Source: Haloarcula amylovorans | GTDB lineage: Archaea; Halobacteriota; Halobacteria; Halobacteriales; Haloarculaceae | NCBI RefSeq assembly: GCF_004681185.1 | Contig: NZ_SRIF01000001.1 | Span: 930,001-994,000 of the forward strand | Reading direction: 5' to 3' | DNA length: 64,000 nt | Part shown: piece after piece, positions 34,687-43,399 of the stretch | How the letters are laid out: the number at the start of each line of letters is the position of its first letter | How positions within the stretch are numbered: the stretch's first letter is position 1 | Program-made: the position numbers and the translations under genes | The notes under the pieces: generated by a model | The model's input: the letters and a program-made list of their open reading frames with translations, nothing else | The model's database searches: none | Told to the model about the DNA's origin: nothing

Positions 34687-35316
34687 ATGAGCACACAGGA
34701 CCAATCCACCACCGGAACGAGCATCGAGGAACCAGGACGCGAACGCAGTCAGTCGATGGGGGCCGAAGAGGAAGTGCCGGCCGATGTCGAAGCGGAGGAA
34801 GCCGAGCAGAGTTCGCTCTCGCTCGACCTGATATTCGAGATCCTGAAGAACAGCCGCCGCCGCGAGGTGCTGCACTATCTCCGCGAAGCGGACCCGGACG
34901 ACCGGGTCTCGCTGGGAGAGCTGGCCGAACACGTCGCCGCAATCGAGAACGACACCACGACGGACGCGCTGACATCCAGTCAGCGAAAGCGCGTCTACGT
35001 CGGGCTGTATCAGTGTCACCTGCCGAAGATGGACGACATGGGTGTCGTCGACTTCAACCAGGACAGGGGTCACGTCGCGCTCGCGCCCGCGGCCGACTAC
35101 CTGACGGAGTACCTCGACACGCCGAACGATGCGACCGCCGTCCGCTGGCACCGCTACTACGCCGCCATCTCGGGAATCGGTCTCGCCGTACTGACCCTCT
35201 CGGCGGCGGTCGGACTCACAGGTGGCGTGTTGATGGCACTCGTCGGTCTCGTCGTCGGGACGTTCACTTTCTGTTCGGCCTGCCACTGGCTGGCCGAATC
35301 CCGCATCGACAACTGA
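34687..35316 (+). CDS. DUF7344 winged-helix protein with two membrane helices
   Basis: From the ATG at 34687 the protein has 209 residues: an acidic low-complexity N-terminus (about 1-40), a winged HTH (LIFEILKNSRRREVLHYLREA, then QRKRVYVGLYQCHLPKMDDMGV in part) and two C-terminal membrane helices (about 159-195). A GTG at 34561 would add 42 residues rich in Arg and Pro, which do not look native. It is probably a membrane-associated regulator. It is a paralogue of the protein encoded at 30124, and both flank the second aminotransferase operon. Confidence 0.75.
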   Translation: MSTQDQSTTGTSIEEPGRERSQSMGAEEEVPADVEAEEAEQSSLSLDLIFEILKNSRRREVLHYLREADPDDRVSLGELAEHVAAIENDTTTDALTSSQRKRVYVGLYQCHLPKMDDMGVVDFNQDRGHVALAPAADYLTEYLDTPNDATAVRWHRYYAAISGIGLAVLTLSAAVGLTGGVLMALVGLVVGTFTFCSACHWLAESRIDN

Positions 35317-35706
35317 CTACGGCACGACTGGCGCTGTCCCGATCATCTCCACATTTCTTCGCTTTTCGCCGGCGACCACAGACGAGCGGTCGCTGTAGCG
35401 ACCATCACCGACTGCAAGAGCGGTGACGATCGACCAGTTCCGACGCAGATTCGAGAGCCAAACGTCGTGTCAAAATGAAACTCTCACTCGCTGCGGTAGT
35501 CGGTGTATCTGTTCTGCATCTTTTCGTCATAGTTCGAACACGTTCGTCATCGTCGGCAGTCCGAGAATGGTACCGCTATCTGTCGGTAGGCTTCGCTTAC
35601 ACCAGGCTAAAATCCCTATCGAAGTCATCATCTAGCGCGCGAAAAGAGTGTTTACCTCGCAGTACAACCCCGTTACTGATCACTATCCTCCCGGACGAAC
35701 CCCTCT
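35317..35706. other. Intergenic region, nothing recognised
   Basis: About 390 bases lie between converging genes. Short frames are present but none has the acidic bias or a family signature. Base composition is less GC-rich than in the genes. I see no RNA gene. Confidence 0.5.
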
Positions 35707-37119
35707 CTACGTCTGAGGTTCGATGTTCTGGTTCAGATGGAAGACGTTCTCCGGGTCGTACTTCGTCTTGACCTCGACCAGACGGTCGTAGTTGTCGCCG
35801 TACAGCATCGTGGTCGGGTCCTCCGCGAACCCGGGGAAGTTCCCGTATCGACCGGACGCGACGTCGAGCGACGCGACCTCGTCGAAGACGCCACGCGCCC
35901 ACTCGACGTTCGCGTCGTCCTCGCTCGGGTCTTCCCAGTTGGCTTCGACGGTGAGCATGAACGGCTTATCGCGGTGCCAGAACGCCGTCGCGTCCTGTGG
36001 GACGTCGGCGACGGCACCGCCGAGGTGCCAGACGTCGACGGTCGAGAGACGCGAGGGAGCCGACTCGTTGTATCGGATGGCGATATCTATCACCTCGTCG
36101 GTGAGTTCGGTGAGGAAGACGGATTTCCAGTAGTAACGCAGCCCGTCGGGGTAGTCCTCGTCGAGCATCGACTGGAGCGTCTCGTAGGGTATCGGGCCGC
36201 TGAGGTCGGCGATAGGCGTTGCGCTCTCGCGCAGCGGCGTGTAGACCTCCTCGGCGTCGCCGATCTCGCCTCGGAACGAGCCGAGCAGGGCGACCGTCGG
36301 CTCGCCCCACGAGGGTTCGGGGAACTCGTCGAGTTCGGGGACGTGTGCGAGGAACGGCAACGCGCCGGCGTTCCGCGGTGCGGTGTCGGCCCATTCGCGG
36401 AACCCGTCGAAGACGGCCTCGGCGTCGTCGCCGTGGAACCAGACGAAGAAGGCGTACACTTCCGGGCCGACCTCGTGGAGTTCGTACTCGAAGGACGTGA
36501 CGACGCCGAAGTTGCCCCCGCCACCGCGGATGGCCCAGAACAGGTCCTCGTGGCTGTCCTCGCTGACGGTGAGCACCTCGCCGTCCGCGGTCACGACATC
36601 TGCCGACACCAGATTGTCCGCCGCGAGGCCGTACTCTCGGGAGAGGTGGCCGTAGCCGCCGTTGAGCGTCAGCCCCGCGATACCGGTCTGCGAGACGGCA
36701 CCGAGCGCCGTCGCGAGACCGAACACCTGCGTCTCGTGGTCTACGTCACCAAGTTCCGCGCCGCCGCCCGCCCGCACGGTTCGTGCGTCCCGGTCGACGC
36801 GGACGCCGTTCATCCGAGAGAGGTCTATCAGCAACCCACCCTCGGTGACCGCTTTCCCCGCGACGTTGTGGCCGCCGCCGCGGATGGCGATCTCGAGGTC
36901 GTTCTCCCCTGCAAAATCGACGCAGGCGACGACGTCGGCCGTTCCGGTACACTGGGCGATGAGCGCCGGTCGCCGATCTATCATTGCGTTCCAGATGGCT
37001 CTGGTCTCGTCGTACGCGGGATGGCTCGGTGTGACGATTTCGCCCCGAACGCGCTCTCGAAGGGGCGCGACCTGAACGTCTGGCAGCTCCACCGGGCTAT
37101 CTGATGGTTCCTGAGACAT
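35707..37119 (-). CDS. FAD-linked oxidase with a berberine-bridge C-terminus
   Basis: The 470-residue protein shows the PCMH-type FAD domain: AIRGGGHNVAGKA with His 84, the usual covalent FAD attachment site, then GLTLNGGYGHLSREYGLAADN (in part) and WAIRGGGGNFGVVTSFEYEL. The C-terminal BBE motif is YGDNYDRLVEVKTKYDPENV. No Cys is present at the second attachment position, so single covalent linkage is expected. Such enzymes oxidise alcohols, sugars or aldehydes with oxygen. The promoter block 26 bases upstream fixes the ATG at 37119; an upstream frame is ignored. It is divergent from an MFS gene. Confidence 0.85.
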   Translation of the reverse strand: MSQEPSDSPVELPDVQVAPLRERVRGEIVTPSHPAYDETRAIWNAMIDRRPALIAQCTGTADVVACVDFAGENDLEIAIRGGGHNVAGKAVTEGGLLIDLSRMNGVRVDRDARTVRAGGGAELGDVDHETQVFGLATALGAVSQTGIAGLTLNGGYGHLSREYGLAADNLVSADVVTADGEVLTVSEDSHEDLFWAIRGGGGNFGVVTSFEYELHEVGPEVYAFFVWFHGDDAEAVFDGFREWADTAPRNAGALPFLAHVPELDEFPEPSWGEPTVALLGSFRGEIGDAEEVYTPLRESATPIADLSGPIPYETLQSMLDEDYPDGLRYYWKSVFLTELTDEVIDIAIRYNESAPSRLSTVDVWHLGGAVADVPQDATAFWHRDKPFMLTVEANWEDPSEDDANVEWARGVFDEVASLDVASGRYGNFPGFAEDPTTMLYGDNYDRLVEVKTKYDPENVFHLNQNIEPQT

Positions 37120-37144
37120 GCGAACAGAGACGCTGTCAGACGGC

Positions 37145-37152
37145 GTAGTTAT
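37145..37152 (-). promoter_or_regulatory. ATAACTAC promoter block (variant)
   Basis: Minus strand CACATAACTACGCC ends 26 bases before the ATG at 37119. Confidence 0.6.
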
Positions 37153-37303
37153 GTGCGAAGAATCGCCGACGATACTCGGGTAAGCCGACCTTCGGTCGGT
37201 CGTCCCGGGCGATCGGAATCGTGTCCGAAACGACGGCGTTCGCGCGCCTAGGGCAGTCATACTCTTTGAGCGGCCCGCTCTCAGTCGCTATGCATCAGTA
37301 TCT

Positions 37304-38482
37304 ATGACCGACTCCGCGTCGTCGTCGACGGGCGTCCCGTGGCGCTCGCCCACCGTGCAGGTCGTCCTCGCCAGCACCGCGCTCGCGCCGCTGGGTGTTC
37401 CGCTCGTCAGCCCCGGACTGTCCGTGTTGCGCGACGTGTTCGGATTGACGGACGCGGCGACCAGTCTGTTGATCAGCAGCTACTTTCTGGTCGGAATCGT
37501 CCTCTCGCCGTTCATCGGCCTGCTGTCGGACCGAATCGGCCGCAAGCGGACGCTGGTCGCCGGCCTATTGACCTTCGGCGTCCTCGGCGGCGCGATGGCG
37601 TTCGCCCCGTCGTTCGAGATCGTCCTCGCGCTTCGCATCGGGCAAGGGACCGGAGCCGCGGCCATCTTCATCACCACCGTAACCATCATCAGCGAGACGT
37701 TCGAGGGAACGCAACGAAATACGGTGCTGGGAGTCAACGTGGCCGTCCTCTCGGCTGCCGCGGCGGTGTTCCCGGTACTTGGTGGCATCCTCGTCACCGC
37801 GGCGTGGAACGCCCCGTTTCTCACCTACTTCGCCGCCGTGCCCGTGGCGCTATTTGCCGCCGTCGCCCTCGACGAGCCGACCCGGACGCCCGCCGACCGG
37901 GGCGTCGCCTATCTCCGGGCGGCGCTCGATGCGGTTGCTACGCCCGCGACGCTTTCGCTGTTCGGCGTCACCTTCCTGACCGAGTTCCTGGCGTTCGGCG
38001 TTGTCTTCACTGCCATCCCGTTCTTGCTGGCTCGAATCGTCTCGCCGGTTCTCGTCGGCCTTGCACTATTCGCCGCCGAAGGCGTCTCGATGGTAGTCGC
38101 TGCGTCGAGCGGCCGCCTCGTCGAACGGTTCGCGAACGAGCGACTCGTCGGCGTCGGCTTCGCGTGCTACGGCGTCGGCTTTCTCACAGTGTGGATCGCC
38201 CCGTCGTTTCTCGTCATTACCGCCGGACTGGTCGTCGTCGGCGCAGGCATCGGTATTCTGTTGCCGGCGATCGACGCCGCGCTGAGCGGCCGCGTCCCCC
38301 CCGAGTATCGCGCCGGCGCGTTCAGCCTTCGGAATAGCACGACCTTCCTCGGCCGGTCGAGCGGCCCGATCGTGTTCGTCGGCCTCGCAATCACCGTCGG
38401 CTTGGGTTACGAGCGGCTGCTGCTCGCGGCGGGCGTCGTCGCCGTCGGCGTCGCGGCCCTAGCGCTTTCTACTGCTGAGTGA
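37304..38482 (+). CDS. Major facilitator superfamily transporter
   Basis: The 392-residue protein has about twelve membrane helices. Loop 2-3 carries the MFS motif A as GLLSDRIGRKRTL (about 66-78), and RIGQGTGAAAIFITTV resembles motif B. The length and the pattern fit drug/metabolite exporters of the DHA1 type. The substrate is unknown. It is divergent from the FAD-linked oxidase gene, with both starts within 185 bases, so the two may share control. Confidence 0.85.
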   Translation: MTDSASSSTGVPWRSPTVQVVLASTALAPLGVPLVSPGLSVLRDVFGLTDAATSLLISSYFLVGIVLSPFIGLLSDRIGRKRTLVAGLLTFGVLGGAMAFAPSFEIVLALRIGQGTGAAAIFITTVTIISETFEGTQRNTVLGVNVAVLSAAAAVFPVLGGILVTAAWNAPFLTYFAAVPVALFAAVALDEPTRTPADRGVAYLRAALDAVATPATLSLFGVTFLTEFLAFGVVFTAIPFLLARIVSPVLVGLALFAAEGVSMVVAASSGRLVERFANERLVGVGFACYGVGFLTVWIAPSFLVITAGLVVVGAGIGILLPAIDAALSGRVPPEYRAGAFSLRNSTTFLGRSSGPIVFVGLAITVGLGYERLLLAAGVVAVGVAALALSTAE

Positions 38483-38536
38483 TAGTCCGAACTCGCGGGA
38501 CGGAGATTCATTACGCGAGCGACACAACAGTTCGAT

Positions 38537-39979
38537 ATGGAGTCGTACGATTTCGTGGTCATCGGGTCCGGATCTGGCCTCAGCGTGGCGAGCGTCGCGG
38601 CGAACCGGGACCAGTCCGTCGCCGTCGTCGAGAAGGGGCCGCTCGGCGGGACGTGTCTCAACCGGGGTTGTATCCCTTCGAAGCTGCTGCTGTATCACGC
38701 GGATGTCTTGGAGACGGTCCGACGCGCCGAGGAGTTCCACCTCGACGTCGAGGTGCGGGACGTGGACTTCGGGACTATCGTTCGCGAGGTGACCGAGGAG
38801 GTGGCCAGAGAAGCCGAGGCGATTCGCCACGGACTGCGCGAGTCACCGAGTCACACGCTGTTTGAGGGCGAGGGGCACTTCGTCGGCGAGCGGACCGTCG
38901 AGATTACCAGCGGAAACGACGCCGGCACCCGAATCAAGGGGGAAAACGTGCTGATAGCCGCCGGGACGCGCCCGGCGATTCCGGACATCGACGGTATCGA
39001 CGATGTGGCGTTCCTGACGAGTACGGAGGCGCTCCGACTGGAGACGCCGCCCGAACACCTACTTATCGTCGGCGGCGGTTACATCGCTGCTGAGTTAGCG
39101 CACTTCTTCGGGACGTTCGGTAGCGACGTGACCGTCGTCGGCCGCCGGCCGCACCTGCTCCCCGAGGCGGACGCGGCGGTCGCCGAACTGTTCACCGACC
39201 GGTACGCCGACCGCTTCACCGTCCACACCGGCCACGCGGTCACGGCCGTCGTCGAAGACGGCGAGGGAGCGGTGACGCTGACCGCGCGCCCGTACGCGTA
39301 CAGTGAGGACGGCGTGCCGGGCGGTATCGACGACGACGCGGACCCGGTCACGGCGACGGGCGACGCCCTGTTGATCGCCGCCGGACGGCGACCGAACACG
39401 GACACGCTGACCCTCGACGCGGCGGGCGTCGCCGTCGACGACGCGGGGTTCGTCGAGACCGACGACTACCTGCGGACGACCGCCGACGGCGTCTGGGCGC
39501 TCGGCGACATCGTCGGCGAGTACCTGCTGAAACACAGTGCCAACCACGAGGCCCGCGCCGTGATCCGCAATCTGTTCGGCTCGGAACGCCGTCCCGTAGA
39601 CTACACTGCGATGCCCTTCGCCGTGTTTGCGTCGCCGGAAGTCGCCGGCGTCGGGGCGCGCGAGTCGGACCTCGCCGCGGCCGACCGGGAGTACGCGACT
39701 TCGACCTACCGCTACGAGGACACCGCTCGCGGGAACGCGATGCACGCCGAAGGACTTGTAAAGGTGCTCGTCGCGCCCGATGGCGAGATTCTCGGGACGC
39801 ATATCGTCGGCCCGGACGCCGCCGCGCTGATTCAAGAGGTCGTCGTGGCGATGAAGGCTGGAACGGGGACTGTCACTGACATCCGCGAGTCCGTCCACGT
39901 CCACCCGGCGCTGCCGGAAGTGGTCCAGCGCGCCTTCGCCGGGCGGTTCACACACGCGGGTCACGACCATCACGACTGA
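38537..39979 (+). CDS. Dihydrolipoyl dehydrogenase-like FAD/NAD(P) disulfide oxidoreductase
   Basis: The 480-residue protein has VIGSGSGLSVASVAA for FAD and the redox pair GGTCLNRGCIPSK (Cys 40 and Cys 45). LIVGGGYIAAELAHFFGTFG binds NAD(P), GVWALGDIVG is the second FAD site, and HVHPALPEVVQRAF near the C-terminus carries the active-site His. It ends in a His/Asp tail. No 2-oxoacid dehydrogenase genes are nearby, so reduction of another disulfide or a quinone is possible. Class I disulfide reductase is certain; lipoamide as substrate is not. Confidence 0.85.
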   Translation: MESYDFVVIGSGSGLSVASVAANRDQSVAVVEKGPLGGTCLNRGCIPSKLLLYHADVLETVRRAEEFHLDVEVRDVDFGTIVREVTEEVAREAEAIRHGLRESPSHTLFEGEGHFVGERTVEITSGNDAGTRIKGENVLIAAGTRPAIPDIDGIDDVAFLTSTEALRLETPPEHLLIVGGGYIAAELAHFFGTFGSDVTVVGRRPHLLPEADAAVAELFTDRYADRFTVHTGHAVTAVVEDGEGAVTLTARPYAYSEDGVPGGIDDDADPVTATGDALLIAAGRRPNTDTLTLDAAGVAVDDAGFVETDDYLRTTADGVWALGDIVGEYLLKHSANHEARAVIRNLFGSERRPVDYTAMPFAVFASPEVAGVGARESDLAAADREYATSTYRYEDTARGNAMHAEGLVKVLVAPDGEILGTHIVGPDAAALIQEVVVAMKAGTGTVTDIRESVHVHPALPEVVQRAFAGRFTHAGHDHHD

Positions 39980-40074
39980 GCGCTGCGGTCACCACGCCGG
40001 GCATTCGCAATTCTGTCGTCCTGTGGGTGTCAATTGGACAATATTATGTCGCTCTGCGTCGATTTATCTCCTGT

Positions 40075-40239
40075 ATGGGCGACACCAAAGCGGGCCGCGA
40101 CGAGAAGGGATTGCGCGAGGACGAACGACAACGCGAGGAGGAACTGGAAGCGGAACTCGAAGAACGCGAGGAAGCCGAAGAGCGACGCGAAGAGCGCGAG
40201 GAGCAGGACGCCGAGGCGGAACTGGCCGACGACGAGTGA
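40075..40239 (+). CDS. Small highly charged coiled-coil protein (54 aa)
   Basis: From the ATG at 40075 the product MGDTKAGRDEKGLRED continues into an almost uninterrupted run of Glu, Arg and Asp with spacing that predicts one long alpha-helix. There is no hydrophobic core, so it may bind a partner or remain a single charged helix. CAATATTATG about 27 bases upstream is a plausible TATA. No family is recognised. Confidence 0.65.
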   Translation: MGDTKAGRDEKGLREDERQREEELEAELEEREEAEERREEREEQDAEAELADDE

Positions 40240-40789
40240 GATGTGGCCGCCGCTCGGCGAGAGAAACGAGCATCGGTTACAGAAGCGACGCTGCGATCCA
40301 GTTCAGCGACCTGAACTGGATGCGGGTGATGTCCGGTTGACGCTCGCCCCGCCGCCCCCGCCTGAGTCGAGGTTGGCACGTGTATCCGTGTGGGGCGTCA
40401 CGCTGGGGGTGGTCCGGATGCGTCGCTCCGTCCCAACGCGTTCCGTGCCGCGACGCAGTCCGAGGACAGGACCAGTGAGGGCCTCGACACTGGACGCGAC
40501 AGCCACACATTGTGAATGGTCCATTATGAGCATACACGGGTTACTGCCCTCTACGGCGTAGTAAGGTGACGAATCACACGATGAGTCGCTACTTTCAGTG
40601 AGTAAACGAGTAACTTCTAGTATAAACGTGAACGCTAATCGAACCAATCGTCGTGGCTGTTCGCCCGTAGGGACCTCGTTCGCCGCGTTCGATGTCGAAT
40701 CGGACTTCTGCTTCGTCAGACAGATCTGGGTCGGTGGCAGACTGGTGGACAGTCCCGTCATACCACCCCGACGCGGGCTGTAAGTCCGG
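40240..40789. other. Intergenic region with a strong hairpin, no recognised gene
   Basis: Some 550 bases separate the small charged protein from the YjbQ gene. Open frames on both strands have unusual composition and no family signature. The region contains a perfect 11-bp stem-loop at 40296-40321. An untranslated RNA is possible but unproven. Confidence 0.45.
40296..40321. repeat. Perfect 11-bp inverted repeat with 4-base loop
   Basis: ATCCAGTTCAG, loop CGAC, CTGAACTGGAT. It lies 57 bases after the stop of the charged-helix gene. No T-run follows, so it is not a typical archaeal terminator. It may be part of an RNA, an operator or a mobile-element remnant. Confidence 0.6.
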
Positions 40790-41185
40790 CTACGGGGCGG
40801 GAGTCGTCGTCACATCGAGCGTGCGAGTCCGCGGACCGTCACACTCCACGAAGAGGATGGACTGCCACGTCCCGAGGTTGGGGTCGCCGTCCGCGACGGG
40901 AATCGAGACGCTCGATCCCAGTAGCATCGCTCGGAGGTGAGCATCAGCGTTGTCGTCGATTTCGTCGTGAGCGTATTCCTCTCCGCTGGGGGCGAGTCGG
41001 TCCAGCGCTCGCTCGATGTCACCAAGCAGTCGTCGCTCGTGTTCGTTGACGCAGACGCCGGCGGTCGTATGCCGAACGAACACCGTACAGACGCCCCGTT
41101 CCACGCCATCGGGGACGGCCTCGGCAACCGTTGACGTGACATCTTCGACGGTGACTCGCTCGTCCGTCTCGATTTCCAGTTCCAT
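40790..41185 (-). CDS. YjbQ family protein (secondary thiamine-phosphate synthase enzyme family)
   Basis: The 131-residue protein has the family core: GVCTVFVRHTTAGVCVNEHERRL in two parts (about 30-52), EEYAHDEIDDNADAHLRAMLLG with its conserved His and Asp, and LGTWQSILFVECDGPR. The beta-barrel family is widespread; some members support thiamine phosphate synthesis in E. coli mutants, but the main role is uncertain. The ATG at 41185 matches the family N-terminus (ELEIETDERV); 41212 would add nine residues. It is the last gene of a UspA-CapA-YjbQ operon. Confidence 0.85.
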   Translation of the reverse strand: MELEIETDERVTVEDVTSTVAEAVPDGVERGVCTVFVRHTTAGVCVNEHERRLLGDIERALDRLAPSGEEYAHDEIDDNADAHLRAMLLGSSVSIPVADGDPNLGTWQSILFVECDGPRTRTLDVTTTPAP

Positions 41186-41225
41186 GTGCGCGGGGACGCT
41201 GGCCGGTGTCATGAAAGTGCGCCAC

Positions 41226-42236
41226 TCAGCGCTCGATGGAGTGGACGAGATGGTCGCCGTCGCGTTCGAACGTCGTTCCGAACGGCTCCGAGCGGTCGCG
41301 CATTCGGTCGCGGCTCCAGGCGGCGGCCGTCTCGCTCGCCTCGTGGACCGCGAAGTCGGCAATCTCCGTCGGCACCAGTCGGAGTTCCCTGACGCTCCCG
41401 GTGGGCGTCACCGACAGCTCGAAGAGGAAACTCCGGTCGTTCCGAAGCGACTCGTCGACCGCGTAGTCGTCGACGAAGTCGCCTGTATCGTAGCAGATCG
41501 GCGACCCGCCGTACACCTCGATACCCTGGAAGACGTGGGCGCTGTGGCCGTGAACGACGTCGACACCCGATTCGACCAACCAATGCGCGAACTCGCGGAA
41601 CGGGTCGGTCGGCTCCGTCCGCATGTTCGGTCCCCAGTGCAACGAGGCGACGAGGAGGTCCGGGTTGCGTTCGCGCGCCCGAGCGAGCGTCTCACTGACC
41701 GCCCGCCGTGTCGCTCCGTCGTTCGAATCGATCTCGACGTGGGCGGTTCCGGGCGCGGAGTCCGTCGCTGCGTACTCGGGAGTGTTGTCGGTCAGGGAGA
41801 CGACGGCCACGTCGAGGTCAGCGACGGTCACCAGTGCCGGCCGAAACGCTTCTGAGAGCGTCCGTCCGGCTCCGGCGTGAGCGATACTCGCCCCGTCCAG
41901 CGCGTCGAGCGTGTCCAGTAGCGCCGGCTCTTCGAAGTCGAGGACGTGGTTGTTCGCGAGGGCGCAGCAGTCGACGCCGGCGGCTTCGAGCGCGGGAATG
42001 GCCCATCCGGGATCCGCTCGGAAGTGAAAGGCGCGGTCGGTCCGCCGCCACGGTCGGCCCCGCGTCGAGAGACAACATTCGAGGTTGACGAACAGGCCGT
42101 CGAGTTCAGCGAGGTGCTCTCGCAGGTCGCCCCAGACCGCCGTTACCGGTCGGGATTGCTGTTGTTCGTCCACGAGCCGACCCAACATCACGTCGCCAGT
42201 CAATCCGAGTCTGAACGTCGTCGTCGATGAGCTCAT
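41226..42236 (-). CDS. CapA family protein (calcineurin-like phosphoesterase fold)
   Basis: The 336-residue protein has LGLTGDVMLGRLVDE (about 10-24), LFVNLECCLSTRG (about 48-60), CALANNHVLDFEEPAL (about 91-106) and LHWGPNMRTEP, with VVHGHSAHVFQGIEVYGG near residue 230. These carry the metal ligands of the CapA/PgsA family, known for capsule (poly-gamma-glutamate) synthesis in Bacillus. No signal peptide or membrane anchor is present, so a cytoplasmic hydrolase is likelier than capsule synthesis. It follows UspA by 25 bases with GGTGGTGA before its ATG. Confidence 0.85.
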   Translation of the reverse strand: MSSSTTTFRLGLTGDVMLGRLVDEQQQSRPVTAVWGDLREHLAELDGLFVNLECCLSTRGRPWRRTDRAFHFRADPGWAIPALEAAGVDCCALANNHVLDFEEPALLDTLDALDGASIAHAGAGRTLSEAFRPALVTVADLDVAVVSLTDNTPEYAATDSAPGTAHVEIDSNDGATRRAVSETLARARERNPDLLVASLHWGPNMRTEPTDPFREFAHWLVESGVDVVHGHSAHVFQGIEVYGGSPICYDTGDFVDDYAVDESLRNDRSFLFELSVTPTGSVRELRLVPTEIADFAVHEASETAAAWSRDRMRDRSEPFGTTFERDGDHLVHSIER

Positions 42237-42261
42237 GGATTCACCACCGTCTCGGCGTCGC

Positions 42262-42687
42262 TCAAGCTTGGGCCGGTGTGCCGACTACGACTACTTTGCA
42301 GTCGGCCAGTTCCCGGACCTTCCGACCGACGCCGGAGAAGTGCGTGTCGTGGCTCCCGTGTTCGCCGACGACGATGGTCTCGGCCCCGATGTCTGTCGCG
42401 TACTCGACGATGACCTCGTGGGGGAGGCCGTGTCGGGAGTCGCCTTCGACGCGGACGCCGCTGCCTTCCGCCATCTCTGAGACTTCGGCGACACACATGT
42501 TCGCGTGGTCCTCGGCGTATATCGTCGCCAGCTCCGAAGCGCTCAGCGCCGGTTCGTTGAACCGCCGCTCGTCCACGACACAGAGGACGTGTAGCGTCGC
42601 TTCAGTTTCTGCGGCGAGGTTGATCGCGTGTTTCGCGGCCGCGCGTGCGTACTCGCTCCCGTCCGTCGCTAACAGGATGTGCTCCAT
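42262..42687 (-). CDS. Universal stress protein (UspA family)
   Basis: The 141-residue protein starts MEHILLATDGSEYARAAAKH, the UspA nucleotide-binding start, and has VGEHGSHDTHFSGVGRKVREL near the C-terminus, a divergent form of the ATP-binding GxxGxxxxxxGSVA loop. It is probably a homodimeric stress protein; ATP binding is uncertain. The ATG at 42687 gives the family N-terminus. Upstream lies TTAACTAC-like sequence, and the CoaD gene diverges. Confidence 0.85.
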   Translation of the reverse strand: MEHILLATDGSEYARAAAKHAINLAAETEATLHVLCVVDERRFNEPALSASELATIYAEDHANMCVAEVSEMAEGSGVRVEGDSRHGLPHEVIVEYATDIGAETIVVGEHGSHDTHFSGVGRKVRELADCKVVVVGTPAQA

Positions 42688-42748
42688 ACCCGGAGTACCA
42701 CGCATCAGTAGTTAAGTTTTTGTCAGTATCCTGCACTTGCGGAGTCCC

Positions 42749-42756
42749 ACAACTAT
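42749..42756 (+). promoter_or_regulatory. ACAACTAT promoter block (variant)
   Basis: CCCACAACTATAGG ends 27 bases before the ATG at 42783, the leaderless spacing. Confidence 0.5.
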
Positions 42757-42782
42757 AGGAGCGCCCCACGCGACGAACCTGC

Positions 42783-43328
42783 ATGAACGACCGCATGGCC
42801 ATCCTCGGGGGAACGTTCACGCCCCTCCACGACGGGCACCGCGCCCTCCTGCACAGCGCGTTCCAGACAGCCTCACACGACGGTGACGGCGACGGCCACG
42901 TCGTCGTCGGTCTGACCTCGACCGACCTCGCGACGGAGACCCGAAGCGACCCTTCGCACGCGGAACTGCTCGGCCCGTTCGACGCCCGCCGGGGCGCACT
43001 GGAAGAGACGCTCGAACGCGTCAGCGGGGCCTACACGGCGACTTACGAGATATCGAAAATCACCGACGCGTACGGACCCGCGGTGAGCCGTGAGGACGCC
43101 GACGCCCTCGTCGTCGCACCGGAAGGCAAAGCCCACCGACGCGCCCACGCCCTCAACGACGAGCGAATCGACCGGGGGTTTCGCCCCCTCGAAATTCACA
43201 CCTCCCCGTTCGTCGTCGCCGAGGATGGTCACCGCATCAGTAGCACGCGTATCCGCGACGGCGAAATCGACCGCCACGGCCACCTGCTGTCGGCAGAGCC
43301 TACCGTCGATTCCGACCGTTCGGAGTAA
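42783..43328 (+). CDS. coaD: Phosphopantetheine adenylyltransferase, archaeal type
   Basis: The 181-residue nucleotidyltransferase has GGTFTPLHDGHRALLHSAF (about 9-27), with the HxGH-type signature, and HRISSTRIRDGEIDRHG (about 149-165), with the ISSTxI motif. VVVGLTSTDLATE and VVAPEGKAHRRAHALN are typical of the archaeal COG1019 enzymes. It transfers AMP from ATP to 4'-phosphopantetheine in CoA synthesis. The C-terminus is short and acidic. It is a single gene with its own promoter. Confidence 0.85.
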   Translation: MNDRMAILGGTFTPLHDGHRALLHSAFQTASHDGDGDGHVVVGLTSTDLATETRSDPSHAELLGPFDARRGALEETLERVSGAYTATYEISKITDAYGPAVSREDADALVVAPEGKAHRRAHALNDERIDRGFRPLEIHTSPFVVAEDGHRISSTRIRDGEIDRHGHLLSAEPTVDSDRSE

Positions 43329-43399
43329 CAAAGGTATGCCTGTTATCGAGCGGCGACGGCGGTAATGACTGGTTACCACCGGGCCGCCCACGTTCGAAG

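Noticed and set aside
40303..40761. 152-codon minus-strand frame
   Set aside because: Composition is Ser/Thr-rich without acidic bias or motif, and the frame crosses the hairpin region.
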